Assembly (NCBI GenBank): GCA_037962975.1
Contig: CM075675.1
Coordinates: 50,204,501-50,268,500, forward strand
Direction of reading: 5' to 3'
DNA length: 64,000 nucleotides
DNA from: Clitoria ternatea
Lineage: Eukaryota > Streptophyta > Magnoliopsida > Fabales > Fabaceae
Shown in pieces: positions 1 through 12,935 of this stretch (positions are counted from its first letter, which is position 1; each line of letters starts with the position of its first letter). Under the pieces are notes generated by a model, which saw nothing but the letters and a program-made list of their open reading frames with translations, searched no databases and was not told where the DNA came from. A program made the position numbers and the translations under genes.

Positions 1-483
1 GAAGTAATAACAAAATAGTAGTGTGAGTCTTGTAGCTCAAGCGTTGCATATCTCAAAGTGCTAAAGACAAAAATCCAATATATGCAAGTATGTCATACTT
101 TGGGGTTGTTGAACATATATGGGAGTTGGATTATGTAATTTTTAAAGAGGTGGTGTTTTGTTTCAAGTGGGTTGACAGCAACCATGGTGTTCGAGCGGAT
201 AGATCGGGCTTTATACAAGTTTATCTAAATAAAGAAGGATACAAAGATGATCGATTTATTTTGGCATCACAAGCTAAATAAGTGTTCTGTGTCCTAGACC
301 CGTTAGAGAAAAAGTGGTCAATTGTTCTTTTAATAAAGGAAATGAACATGAATAAAAATAGTGATGAATTGGGCTTAAATAATAATGTTGAGGATAATCA
401 TTTCTTGGGAATATCATAATCACAAGGCAATAATCCAATGGAAGAAGATAGCATGTATTTGAGAAAGGATCATGTAGACAAAA
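1..483 (+). pseudogene. CACTA (En/Spm) transposase fragment, TNP2-type C-terminal part (DUF4216-like)
   Basis: The translation resembles the C-terminal DUF4216-like part of plant CACTA transposases: a YFGVVEHIWELDY stretch, then FKWVDSNHGVRADRSGF, then GYKDDRFILASQAK and, after an in-frame TAA at 279-281, VFCVLDPLEKKWSIV. The stop replaces an expected Gln codon (CAA to TAA). A second in-frame stop lies at 417-419, and the frame shifts near base 58, upstream of which the AQALHISK stretch sits in another frame. The reading ends where a solo LTR is inserted. The rest of the transposase lies left of the window. It is non-functional; the family assignment is from memory of the domain and is fairly sure. 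Confidence 0.8.
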
Positions 484-3172
484 TGTAACATCCTGATTTA
501 AAATTAACTACCGAATAAGATTAAACCACTAAACTAGGATAATTGCAAATGAGAGTTCTTGTTAATTACGATTAATTATGACTTAAGAAGTTGATTACTG
601 AGTGATTGTGATGTGTGTGGCACGTGAGAGGTTTTTGTTTCACGTTCTCCCATCCCACTCTCCCCACCTTATGGGTATATGTTCAGAAGCCTCAACGACT
701 GTCCATTCACTTGAATTCCTGGAGACCTTCCCTCTTCTTCAACTTTTCTTCTTCTTCGTTCTTCTTCGTTCTTCTTCTCCGTCCCCTGTTTTTCGTAACA
801 TCGCGACTATGGTGAAGTGGAGAACCTGAAAGTCCCACTGCTGGTGAGGAGCAATCGTTCGAGTGGAAGAAGAACAACTTTTTGTTCCCAAGCTGACTAA
901 AGGGTACGACTGTGTTCTACGGAGACTGAACGAGTGAGAGTGGTGGACGAAGTAAACAGAGGTAACGGACCAACATCGGGAAACAGAGGAACTCCTCGAA
1001 TCCCTTCAGTAGGTAGGGGGCGCTTTGCATCTCAAATGCATAGTTTATGAACGGTCTTCGGGTGAAGTATTACCTGTGCATGTGTGTTTGTGAATGTGGT
1101 AACTATGTAATATATATATGATTGACAGCTTTTGAATACCGAGGGCGTGTGATAGTTGAGTCTGATGGTAGTTTTTATACTTAATGCATGTGATTATGAG
1201 GTATGCTGTTAGATATGTGAATGCATGTGAGAGTTATGGGATTGTGTGTGAATCGAGTGCATGTGTCTAAAGTTTATCGTACTGAGTCCGGTTGGTTATC
1301 TCACTCATGAATGCATGAGGTGGGGATCTCTGATACCGAGAGTATGTGTGTGACTACTGACTGGTTTCAGCTGGGATGTTATATTAAAAATATGAGATGC
1401 GTGTCGCTGTGTATGTTGATACAATTTCTGAGTGCTCTGTACTGGGAGACAGTGGGTAGATCCCGATTACTATCTTATATTAATATGCATGCGGAATGCT
1501 GGGGATGAAATCTATTGTGCTTGTGTGATGATGAATGAGTTACATGCAGAGTGTGGCTATAATGAGGAAAAGGGGGTACTGTTGTATTGATAAATATGTG
1601 TGAAATATAATTGAAAGACCTTGGGTTGGACTCAAGACAAGCCTACCGGGTTGGACACGGGGCTGCCAGTAACACTTCCGTTGTCGCTTGGAGTGACTGT
1701 GTTACGTGTGAGGGCAAACGGTTTGGTACCAGTAAAATGGCTGGATCAGCTTGGAGCTGAGGAAAAAGGCTTGGAGCCTATGTTGCAACATAACAATTTG
1801 TAATAAGGGGGGTTGGATCCAACTGTAATGGATATGTATATATTTATATATATATACTCTTATACTTTTGATAAGCTCATTGCGTTGCATGTGCATGTAT
1901 CGGGAATAATATGATCCATATAGCTGTGTATTAAATGTATGAATTCTGATTGCATGATACTGTTGTATGTAGACATATTGAATGGCAGTTCATATTATAA
2001 TTGATTGAGATGTGATGTTGTATAGTGGAAGACCTGAGGATTTCCGAGTCACTAACTGTCATTTTATATGTAAAAGCTCACCCCTGCTGTGGCTATATTT
2101 CAGTGGATGTCGTTCGGAATGATGGATGATGGAAGAGTACCTTTTCTGTGAGGCGTACTGTGTAGTAGGCGTGTATATAATTGTATATGCTGTGTAAAAA
2201 GTGTCGTTAAGCCTTGGCCGGCTCTTAATATAATATTTTGTTTGGATATGTTGGAATTAAACTCTATTAGTATGGAGAGCGGCACTAAATTTTTATATAT
2301 ATATATGTGTGTGATGTTACGTGTTTAATCTTGATCAGTAAATAATGTGGTAGGCGAATGTCCAAATAGGTACCTTACATTCTATCGAGTAACTGAAACT
2401 TGTGTAATTTCGAGTGAAGGAGAGAGTTAAGGTAAATCCGAGTGAGGCGAGATACGAATCCCCTTCCGAGTGATGAGAGATTGGGTTAAGTCTGAGTAGG
2501 TTATATTTATTAAAGATTATTCCGGGTGGAGTATGATTGTGGAGACCCCTTCAGGGTGAAGGAAAGTCTATGTGTTTCCCTGAGTGAGAGAAGTAAATAT
2601 ATGCCGAGTGACGAATGTTAAATACATTCCGAATGAGTTAAGGTCGAAATATACCGAGTGGTATTTGATTGGGAGTTACTCCGAGTAAGGGAAGTCTATT
2701 GATTCTGAATGGAATAATTATTCTTTTCCGATTGGATCTTATGTGTGTGTGACCTATGTGGATAAATATAAGGAATTAAATATGGGCTTCCGAGGGAGGC
2801 ATATTAGTTGGGGTTGTTTTCCCGAATGGATGGAACCCTAGATTCTGAGTGATGGGAATTACCGAGTGGGGCTTCTCACCTCAGCGAATAAGGATTCGCT
2901 CCCGCGAGTGTGAATGGATGGAAGGCTTTTGGGCTGGCTTCACTTAAGCGAATGAGTGTTCGCCCAAGCGTGTTGGGCTGTCTCGCTCAAGTGGAGTTAG
3001 ATCTCGCTTGAGCGAGTGAACGTTTTATGAGGGCTCACTGAAGCTTGTATTCCGCTGTCGGTTTTGCTTCCTTGCCTTTATGTTGTTTTTAAATTATCCG
3101 ACTGCTTGGTTTATTTTTGGGAAAAATTTTCCCTTGTTTCGGATTCATTTTTAATTAAGTAAGGATGTTTCA
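484..3172. repeat. Solo LTR inserted in the CACTA element
   Basis: The stretch starts tgtaacatcc and ends ggatgtttca, so it has TG...CA termini in short imperfect inverted repeats. It is flanked by a perfect 5-bp duplication, caaaa, at 479-483 and 3173-3177. No second LTR or internal coding region is present, so it is best read as a solo LTR left by LTR-LTR recombination. Bases about 2395-2880 hold some 18 degenerate copies of a CCGAGTG-like motif. Bases about 2880-3030 hold inverted words of the type ctcgcttgagcgag. No gene lies in it. The parent family and its orientation are unknown. Confidence 0.85.
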
Positions 3173-3177
3173 CAAAA

Positions 3178-6100
3178 TATAGATAAATATATTACATCAT
3201 GGTACAAGGAAAAGGAAAAGACTTACCTAAATGTGTATGAGTTTTTCATTCATTATATTCATGTTTACTATCTCCATTTATTATATTTGTGTAAACATAA
3301 CTCACCATATGTATATATGTTTCTACAGATCCATGACATCTGACACTGAAGATGCAAATAAAAATGCCAGAAAAAATAAGAAATAAGACGTGGATGTAGC
3401 ATGATGAAGAACATTATGGGCTACAAAGGAAGGATAAAAAATGTATGTAACAACAAATTACTTGCTTATAATTTTTACATATAAAGTACACTTATCTCGA
3501 TTTTAGGTCAGTTGGAATCCTAAGGGCCAACCCATAAATCCCAACAAAGCTAGTTTTGTGAATTACATGGGCCATGTTACCCGAAATAATGTGCCAATAT
3601 CATATGATAAGTGGGAGAATGTACCTAATGAAATAAAGAAACTATTTAGGATGATGTGAGGGTAAGCTTATTGGCAAGTATCCTAGATCTTTTGAACCTA
3701 GCAATCTAACATCTAACTTCATTTAATATCACTTGTTTCCAGCAAGCTTTTGATGTTAATGAAGAATTGAGGAAATTTGTACTTTCCAAGCACGCTCAAG
3801 CGGCTAGATCATTTAGGACTAAAATAAAGAAACACGCACTTCATGAAGATGGTGATCTTAGTAATGAAGTTTCAGAAACATGTTTTAGAATGATACATAA
3901 GGATGTTTGGAATGATTTTATGAGCCATTATGAAACTAAAGAATTCAAGGTAATAAAAGTTATGCTCCTTTCCATTTACAATTACCCATATTCAAGATAT
4001 CTAGTTTGACATGTTTATACAATTACACTATGTTTAATTACAAACTAAGTAAGGAAAATGTTGAAATAGAAGTCAATGCCATACAAGTTTAGAAAAGCCA
4101 CCAAAGGATATGTTATTCTAGAGAAAGAGATGGTATGTATTGTTGATTACTATTTTATGTTTAAATAACTTTTGTAACCTCAAATTATATGATAGTACAT
4201 TACAAATAATGTTTGTAGTTACCTGAGTCAAGTTTAGATGGGACTACTACTTCTATACCTCGTCGTCTATTATGGAAAGTTAGCTGAGTTAACAAAGGTG
4301 GCACAATTGATTATGAGAAAGTTCTGAGAGTATGGGAAGAATGTGTAAGTGTCATTATTGACTTGATATATTTTTGTTGACAAGTTATGTATTCTATTTG
4401 GATAATTTTCATGTTAATTACAGGAAAAACTTTCATAATTTGTACCATCGACTGAATCATAACGTGAATCTCATGATGATATTTTGGCTAAAGCCTTGAA
4501 TATACTAGAGTACCCTGGCCGTGTCAAGGGTATTAGTTTTAGTGTTTGTCAAAGAGATTTTTTTGGACATACAAAGAAAACTCATCATACTAACCAAGAA
4601 ATGGAGCAATTGAAGATACAAATGGAGAAATTAACATAAATTGTTGCACATTTACAGAACATACAAGTATATCTATTTATGTCAGGAGTGGTCCAATTAG
4701 ATCCACTTGTGCCATTTTTTAGGCAAGCTACTAGGCTATCAAGTGGAAAAGGTAGTTACACACCAATTTCAATTTTAAGCAAACCACCTCCATCGAGTGG
4801 TAAGGATAGTTGCACACCAATGCCAGTTTTAGGCCAGCCACGTCCATCAAGTGGTATGGATAGTTACACACCAATTCCAATTTCAAGCCAACCATATCCA
4901 TCGAGTGGTAAGGATAGTTGCACACCAATTTCAATGTCAAAGATACCAAGGTATATTAACAAATGTATTTATTGTTATCTACCTATTATGTACATGCATG
5001 GCCACGTCCATCGAGTGGTGAGGATAATTGCACACCAATTATGTATTTATTGTTATCTACCTAAGGTATATTAACAAATGTATTTATTGTTATCTACCTA
5101 TTATGTATATGCATGGCCTTAATGTTTATTAAGAATTATTCTCACTTGATTTTAGGGTGAACATAAATATTTATTACATTAGTCAATTCTAAGCCATCGA
5201 ATGATTGTTAAAGGTAAAGTGTATAATTTAGGTCAAACTCTCCATAGTAACTCAATGTTGAAAAATCATGCAAGGGCGTTGATTAACATAGTGGAAGAAG
5301 ATGAACGTGATACTACACTTCCTGTACCTAATGAAAATGATTGTTTGGTAACTCTAACTGACTTATTAGGTACTTTTGTGTCTTGGCCTATTCATCTTAT
5401 ACGGATACTTAATGAGGTACCCTCTAATTGTTATATTTTACTTTGATGATATTTTTTTAGTAAAATTTAGTTAATGTTCACATGAAATTTTAGACACTAG
5501 CAACATCCAATAATAAAGGAAAAGAAGTAAGTCATGTAGCAAAATCTGTAACTTCCCCACTAAAAAAATTATCTCCTAGTCCATTCGTTTCTAGCAATAG
5601 TGTCAAAGGAGTTCCTTATTGCAAATTTTTAGAGTATTATGTGAAATCCCATTCGGAGGGGGTCCAACTTCCTATTCATATGTCTATTGAAATATTTAAT
5701 GTTGAATTCAAAGACCAAATTGGCATTAAATACATTAATGAGATTCTTGATCATGATTTGTTGAGCACCACTAGTATTTGTGTTTATAAAAGGTATTGAA
5801 TAATTGAAACAATTATTTTACTATTGCTTTGCTATTTTTTAAAAAACTTACTTTGGTAATTAATCTTATTCTATATTTGTATATACTTTCATTTCAGGAT
5901 TCTATATGATCAGTACTTGTATGGAAATTCATCGACAACAAAGTTTTCTTTTCTATGTCCACACATGTCTCAGTATAACAAAGAATGCCCTTTTCAATAT
6001 ATACTTGATGCTCTTTGTTCATTTCATGAGCAAGATAAATTGATTATTGCACCATACAGTACGGGGGGAGGTCATCATAACTTGTTAACAATAACCTTTC

Positions 6101-6640
6101 TTAATGATTTGACCTAACTAATATATGCTCAATGGAAAACATATAAGGGACATTGGGTATTGATTTCCATTAATGTGTGGATGAAATCATGTATTATTTG
6201 GACAGTCTTCACTGCAATTTCAATGACTACCTAGAAATGAGAGACCTATTTAATGCGTGAGTATTATTTATCTAATGGAAATTTTTATGAGTGTGTCTGG
6301 TGATAGAATTCATTGACATGTGTTTTGTTCTAATAAATTGTGTTAGAGGTATATGTATTTATCAGCTTTTTGAGGAATCCACATACCTAAATTCAAGACC
6401 CAAATGAAATGGTGCAAGGTGAAGATATATGTATTCATCCTTTACCTTCTAGGGACTATCGATCCAAGAAATGCTTTTAATATTCAATTTTTTTCTATGT
6501 TCGGTATAGATTGTGGAAATTATATAATGAGGTTCATGAAAGAGATTATGCAAATAGGGCAGATGAAGATTCCAAGATATATAGTACTTATATTTTTTGG
6601 ACTACACATGTCACATGAATCATGCCAGGAGTAGATATAT
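3178..6640 (+). pseudogene. Second CACTA-element gene, Ptta/En/Spm-like protein with C48 (Ulp1-like) protease domain, decayed
   Basis: Pieces of one multi-exon transposon gene can be read in order. WNPKGQPINPNKASFVNYMG is at about 3500-3660. ELRKFVLSKHAQAARSFR and following residues are at 3760-3950. A KFRKATKGYVILEKEM piece is near 4080-4130, and a RRLLWKVS..NKGGTIDYEKV piece near 4260-4340. An ILAKALNILEYPGRVKGI piece is near 4480-4540. A DUF8039-like block (VKGKVYNLGQTLHSN to FVSWPIHLIRI) is at 5205-5410. A C48 cysteine-protease block is at about 5500-6600. In that block HWVLISI near 6150 would carry the catalytic His, YYLDSLH near 6190 the Asp (in a shifted frame), and DCGNYIM near 6510-6530 the Cys. 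Several stops and frameshifts break it. Such SUMO-protease-like domains are known in plant CACTA and MULE elements. Confidence 0.75.
4735..4950 (+). repeat. 54-bp (18-codon) tandem repeat inside the CACTA gene, about 4 copies
   Basis: A unit beginning near ccatcgagtggtaaggatag recurs about every 54 bp and encodes variants of PSSGKDSCTPIPISSQP. Because 54 is a multiple of three the frame stays open. A further partial copy sits at about 5005-5040. It would form a low-complexity Ser/Pro-rich linker between the transposase-like part and the DUF8039-like block. Confidence 0.8.
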
Positions 6641-7310
6641 AGTACTTATATTTTTTGGATCGTAAATGTCACATGCATATAGTTATTGTAGAAAATAGAT
6701 ACTTTTGTAAAATGCTTTATTTTGGTATAGTATAATGCTAGTTGCATGTGTTAGTCAATACTAATATACAATACTAGAAATTAGTATATTTTTGTATTTA
6801 ATATAGGTATATGAATTGTAAATATTAGTTGGCGTATTATGTTTTATGTATTACTTTTGTTGTATTTCATTTTCTAGAAATAATGGTATATGAATTAGTA
6901 TTGTAGTATTTAATATAGGTATATGAAACTGAAAAATATAATATTTTTAAAAAATATGTTAGTTAGTGTTTTAATTTTTTTAGGTATTAATATTGTTGTA
7001 TCTATATTTTTGAAAATAATAGTGAAAAAATTAGTTTATTGTACAATTTAATATATGTTTAGTAAATTTTTAAGAAAAACCAACCATCGTCAGAAAAATA
7101 TTATATTTTTACATTAATATACATCATTTTCAGTGGTTCTTTATTTAACCACTGATATTGATACACCACTATTAGTGGTTCCGCCCATAACCACTAACAA
7201 TACATAGCGCTCACATTGTTATCAAGGTCATTATCAATGCCTTCATTTTACGTGTCTTAACTACTGACTATGGTAGTAACGGAATCACTGACAAAGATCT
7301 TTTTTAGAGT
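6641..7310 (+). mobile_element. Probable 3' subterminal region of the CACTA element
   Basis: After the protease remnant the DNA is AT-rich and non-coding. From about 7135 to 7290 short motifs of the type aaccactga, ccactatta and agtggtt recur in both orientations, as is usual for CACTA subterminal regions. A poor match to a TTTTTTAGTG-like terminus lies near 7297-7308. The exact end and a 3-bp duplication could not be fixed, because the other terminus is outside the window. Confidence 0.4.
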
Positions 7311-7425
7311 TTTGATTGAAGCCCATAAACTATACAAAAACCAAAGTTAGGTACTAATAACCATACAATCCTTTAAAAAAACCAAGAACAATAAAGAGTA
7401 AAAAAATAATATGATCCGTTATAAT

Positions 7426-7808
7426 CATAGTTTTAAAAACTGGATCAGCCGGTTTGACCGGGAACCGGTCAGGGTACCTGTCTGGATAAAGGGGAAACCG
7501 CAACATCTCAGAATCGGTCAAAACTGGTTGAAAATCAATATTAAAAACCAGTTAAACCAGTCTTACTTTTTTTGCTATATATAACATTTACATATTATTT
7601 TTTAATCATATAAAACATGTAATATGATCCTTAGTTAACTTAATTGTTATGTAATTTATTGTTAATATATCAAGAATTATATTATATTATATTAAAATAT
7701 ATTTTTTATTATGATCGGTTCGATCACGGTTCAACCACGGTTAAAAAAATGAATTATGAACCAATACCTTCACCGGTTTGATCATCAATCTGGGTTTTAA
7801 AATCTTGG
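7426..7808. mobile_element. Mutator-type MITE, copy 1
   Basis: Terminal inverted repeats begin ttttaaaaactgg and end with the complement of ttttaaaacccaga, and the interior is rich in ccggt/accgg words. The direct repeat gttataat flanks it at 7418-7425 and 7809-7816. A diverged second copy with its own long target duplication is at 48534-48952. Duplications of 8-11 bp fit the Mutator superfamily. It has no coding capacity. Confidence 0.65.
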
Positions 7809-7819
7809 GTTATAATTGA

Positions 7820-10800
7820 TATGAATTTTGTTTCTCTTTGAAGTGAAGCATGGTAAAAAAATTTGCATCCCCTAGCTTCATTTAATTCAATTTGGATTAA
7901 TCAAGACTCATACATATTATATATAGTTTTTTTAAAAATGGAGACTCGTTAGGATTATATCATGTTTCGAGACCCATAGATTAAAAAAATATACATATTA
8001 GCATGAATGAGATAATGATAAAAAAAGATATTTAAGTATGATCATTTTCAATGATCTCACATTTGTTCTTCCTCTTCATTGCTATTTTAGAAGATAAAAA
8101 AAGAATATTTAATGGACGGTGGTGTAGGATTCGAGTAAGGTGGCGGACCAACTGCTGGCCTTGTTGGAGTAAGGTGTTGTTTGGTTAGCATGTTGAAGCA
8201 ATGGAACGGAAGTTTCTAGAAACAAAAATTTTATTCTATAGTCCAATAGAGTTTTGATTATCTTGAACAATGTAAAATATCAATATCAACTTTTAGATTT
8301 TTCTATTTTTCTAACTCTGTTTCCCCATCTGCGAACCAAACATCCCCTAGGCCGAAGATCTTGGCAAAAAAGATTTAGCATAGATAACAGGAAAAACTTA
8401 GGTGTAGTGTTCATTGATTGGCATTAGTGCGAAACATTTTTCAATCCTCACCTGAATAAAAAATAAAGTATAAAAGTGATGAAGTTTCTTTTAAAATTGT
8501 ATATAGATGAAAATTGATGCTAGGTAGCTACTTAATAATTTTGCTCGATCCTTGAAGATATCTAAAAGTGAGAAAAAAAAAAAAGATGATAATTTGATCT
8601 CATGAGTAGAGATTTGTTCCTACTTTGATTTTAACAAGAAAATTTGGGTTAAGGAAAGCCAATTGACCCGATTTTGGTAGAAACAAGACGAGTTAAAAAA
8701 ATATAAGTATTTGTTCTAATATGTCTTAATATAAAAATTAAGGAATTTTAGTTGTAACAATTATTATGGGTGATATTTGTACGTAAACTTAATGAGCTTG
8801 TGAGAATGAGTTTAAATTTTATAATTTCAAACCAATTATTTTAACTCGCTCAAACTTTTATAGGGTTAGAGTTAGAGAGAGATAAATTTGCCTTGGTGTC
8901 ATCCCTAGTATGAAATGTGTAGTGTGGCAATTTGATGAGAAATTATTACATGATCTCATAACACCAAGTCAATTTGTGGTCATGTGTCTAAATTTGCTAA
9001 GATGAATGATGCAATTTGTATTTTTTTAATGTTTTCACATCAGTTATTTCAATAGCAAATGTAAATGATAATTTTTATATTCGTTATTGAAATAGTTGTA
9101 TAAAAACTATTTCTTTACACAATTTATTTCAATAAATGATATAAAAAATAAAATTTACACTAAATATTAAAACACCCATTATAGTTAAAAATATTTTAGA
9201 AAATTTAATATTTCATACTGATTATTTTAATGATAAGTATATAAAAATATTTTGTATATCAGTTATTTATAAGAAAAAACAATTTTTTTACATGTTAATG
9301 AAAAATGGATGTAAACATATTTTAAAAAATATAAACTGCATCATTTGTTTTAATAAAAGCTTACATACATTATGTAATTATTGAGTGGATAATAAATTAA
9401 TATGATGGCAAAAATACTGTAATAATTTCTCCAGATTGACACGCACTCTTCTTGAGATGGAAAACATAACAATGAGAAATTAATTAACAAGGAGAAGATG
9501 GTGTTGAAATCCCTTACGTTTGATTTTGGTTTTGCTCTTGAATTGTGTGTTGTTTTCGTCCCTTCCGTTCCGTCCCATCCCTAGTTTCCGCGAGTAATGA
9601 GGCAAGCAATCTTGGGAGATAGAAGGAAGGCGCATCATGTTCACACTCTCACTGCATGTTCGACAAAACATGCATTTTATGTCTTTAACTTAGTTTCTAG
9701 CTATGTTAGTTGAGAAATTATTATTAATTTTTTATCATTCAGTTGATAATATAGATTAAAATTATGGAAAGAGTTTAAATTCCTTACTAAATATATTTAT
9801 TAGAGTTAGTAATTCCGACGGGCAGTCTTAAACAGATTGAATTTTATCGGGTTGTGGATTATTTAAGGTCAGGTCAAAAAGATACCTATAAATTTGGGCC
9901 TTAAATTAGAGGTTATAGTTTGAACCTCTGCGAGTTACGAATTTGATCCGGCAGTACATACTTTTAAAAAATTATTAAAGAATTAATTTATAAAAAAATT
10001 GAATTACAAAAAACTAAATCAACTTAGTTGGATTTTTCTAAAACTATATTTGTATTATTGAAATTAATTAACGATTGCTACACAAACAATGCTATAAAAT
10101 CAATAATTTTTTAAAGAAAAATAGATATTTGTGGTTAAAAAAATGTTGTTAGTCTAAAAAATTTGAAGCATACTCTATTAACATCTATCGGATCAGCATT
10201 AAGAAATAAAAAAATTCAAAAAATAAATAAATGAAAATGACACTTACTTAGGAGTTAATGTTTTCTATTTTTATTTTTTATTTTCAGTTTTAATTATAAG
10301 ACTATTTTAAAAATTTTATATAAGAAATACTAAAAGTAATTTTTCTATTTCCCATTTTTATATTTTGTTCTTATTTCTTCTTGTATAAAATTTTAAAAAT
10401 AAAAAGTTAAATAATAATTTTATAATTAAAACAAAAAATAAAAAATAAAAAACAAGAAAGTATTTTGAATTCAAACGGAATTTGGGTTTTTTTTTTAAAA
10501 GTGTTGGCTGACACTTAACATTTATAATGAACATATGAGGTGGGTTAGACCGACACTAACATTTGAATTTGAATTGCGCACAGTCTATTTCTTCATTCAG
10601 CCTTTCTCATCACACTTTCCTGACTCAGATCTTTTCCCATTTTGACCTCATTTGGAGAACCAAAAATATATATGTGATTATGACAACAATTATAGCATTT
10701 CTAACTTATCAGAATTTCAATTTTGTATGAGGTTATTTCAATTTATCATTAGCTATAACATGTTTGTTAATCCATTAAATTGATGATATGTATGAAGTAT

Positions 10801-11310
10801 ATGTATATGTGTATAATGATTGATATTGTAGAATTATGGGCAGGAAATTGTGTAATGTAGCATATGTGTGTGCATGTTATGATTGGAAGGCATTTAACCA
10901 AATTTATATGAATGTCGAGTATAACATGGTGAATTTTGATAGGAACTAAAGTGAATTGCTAAGGTAGTTTTAAATGGTAGCTATCGTGAATGACATGAAA
11001 TACATGTGGTTGGAATTATATTTGATGTTTAGTGTGGTATCAAATCGCAAGTAATTGTAGTTAGAGACTTTAATTAGAGAGAAATAGTTCAATTAGCCAA
11101 CTGCGAGAGTGAATTTGAGTTTTAGCAAGATCCGGAGTCCCTAGAAGACGCTAACAAGACCCTAGACATACTTATAAGTTGTGTATGCAAAGAAATTGGG
11201 GATTGATTTGCATTTGAGGTGTTTTAGGTAATGAAGTTTCCTGAAATAGAGTTACATGCATCTTAATGCATATCCTTGCGATACAGATGAATTTTTAAGC
11301 GTGGACTGTG
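7820..11310. other. Gene-free AT-rich intergenic DNA
   Basis: No convincing gene is seen on either strand. About 9040-9370 has recurring words of the type cagttatttcaataa/tttacac in both orientations, which look like subterminal repeats of a decayed DNA transposon. About 9810-9970 looks like part of another dispersed repeat. About 10650-11310 may belong to the older repeat into which element A inserted, continuing at 31852. Confidence 0.5.
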
Positions 11311-11641
11311 GTAGTGTCGCAACCTTGATCGTGACGGCGCGGCGAGAGAGAAAGAAAACTCGGGTTAAAACAGGGAGTCGCCACCAACGTTTTTATTCGT
11401 AGGAAAAACATTGGGAAAAAACTAAGTTCAGTGAAAGCACCGATTTAAAAAATGAGATTCAAGTTCGGGAGTCGGTTACGAGTAGGGAAGGTATTAGCAC
11501 CCTACATCGCCTGTCAGAAACAGTACCAAGATTGAAAGCGCAATATAAATAGCCTTAAATAAAACATGGTTCCTTCCTCTCTCTTTTTTGTATTTTGTGT
11601 AAAAACAGAAGGAACAAACTGAACATACATGGAGTGTAGGT

Positions 11642-12000
11642 TAACAGGACGTCGCGTCCAAATTAATCCTGGCTTTGGTATAAAACAGGAAAAGAGAAGG
11701 ATACTAACAAGACGTCGCATCTAAATTAGTCATCCTCAAATCAAAATACGGGTTTAGAAACGGGAAGGGGATAAATGGGACGTCTCATCCCAAGTATCCC
11801 GTTCCTTGTGGTGATGGCCTACCAAAGATAGGAGAAAATCAACAAGACGTCACGTCTAAATTGATTTTCATGGAATTTAATCAAAATATAGGAAAGGGAT
11901 AAGCGGGACGTCTCGTCTCAAGTATCCCGTTTCTTATGAATTATGGTGATGGTTTACTAAAATAGGGGAAAATCAACAAGACGTCTCGTCTAAATTGATC
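11642..12000 (-). repeat. Array of six GACGTC-centred nested palindromes (3' LTR copy)
   Basis: Six related words occur near 11645, 11707, 11777, 11844, 11905 and 11976. The best agree with acaagacgtctcgtctaaat, in which agacg pairs with cgtct; the flanking atcaa and ttgat form an outer pair. Three are of an aacaagacgtc/taaattga type, two of a gggacgtc/tcccgt type, and one is intermediate. The same array is in the 5' LTR. Confidence 0.8.
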
Positions 12001-12935
12001 ATTTTTGGATAAAATAATTTTTTTTATTTTTTTAAAAAAAAAAATAAAAAAAAATAAGTAGTAAAAATTTATCAAAAAAAAAAAGACTAAGAATACACGA
12101 ACTTACTAAAGTAAAAAAAATGGGTAATGTTTTTTGGTTGAAGATAATGTTGAGTTGTTAAAATGTTAATTAGACATAATTTTGAAGTAACAGAAAGAAA
12201 AACAGAAATGAAAATAAAAAATAAAAAAGTAAACAATCACATTTTTGTTAAGCCTTGTTCAACCTGGTTCTTTCAAAGATGAGCGAGTGCCTTAAAAAAA
12301 ATTACACCTTAACTATACGGTAAATGAATTATCCAAAAAAAAAATAGTATATAGAGGAGGACTGATTCCTTGCAATAGGATTAATATTCTGGGCAATAAA
12401 ATTATAATCGCAACTATCCTTCATACAATTTAAATTCGTACAGAAACGAAAACATACACTAACAACTTGAACAATAACTTTGGGCAATAAATAAACAGGA
12501 AAAGTAACATGAACAGAAATAGAGAAGAGATAGAGTGGAGATTCAAACATACATCACAATATGCTACTGTAAAAACCAAATTATAACAACAACAATAGAC
12601 AATAGAACAGAGAGTCCAATACAACAATACTAATCTGATCCTTATACAAAAATTTAATATTTTGGAAAATAAACACTTTTTTTCACAAAATATATAATGT
12701 TCTTGCTCACTGATTGAGTTCTTGCTCACTGTTGCTGTTTTTGCTGTTGTTGTTGTTGCTGCTGCTGTTACTGTTGTTGTTGTTGTTGCTGTTGCTGTTG
12801 CTGCGAATTTCTACTGTAAAAAATCTGGAAGTGCCTTTCAAAACTCAAGAATGTTGAGATAATCTCCTCCCTAGGAAGTCTTTTCAAAACCTCTCTAGAG
12901 AAAAATTTTCGAACCCCTATTCTTCTGTACAGAGG

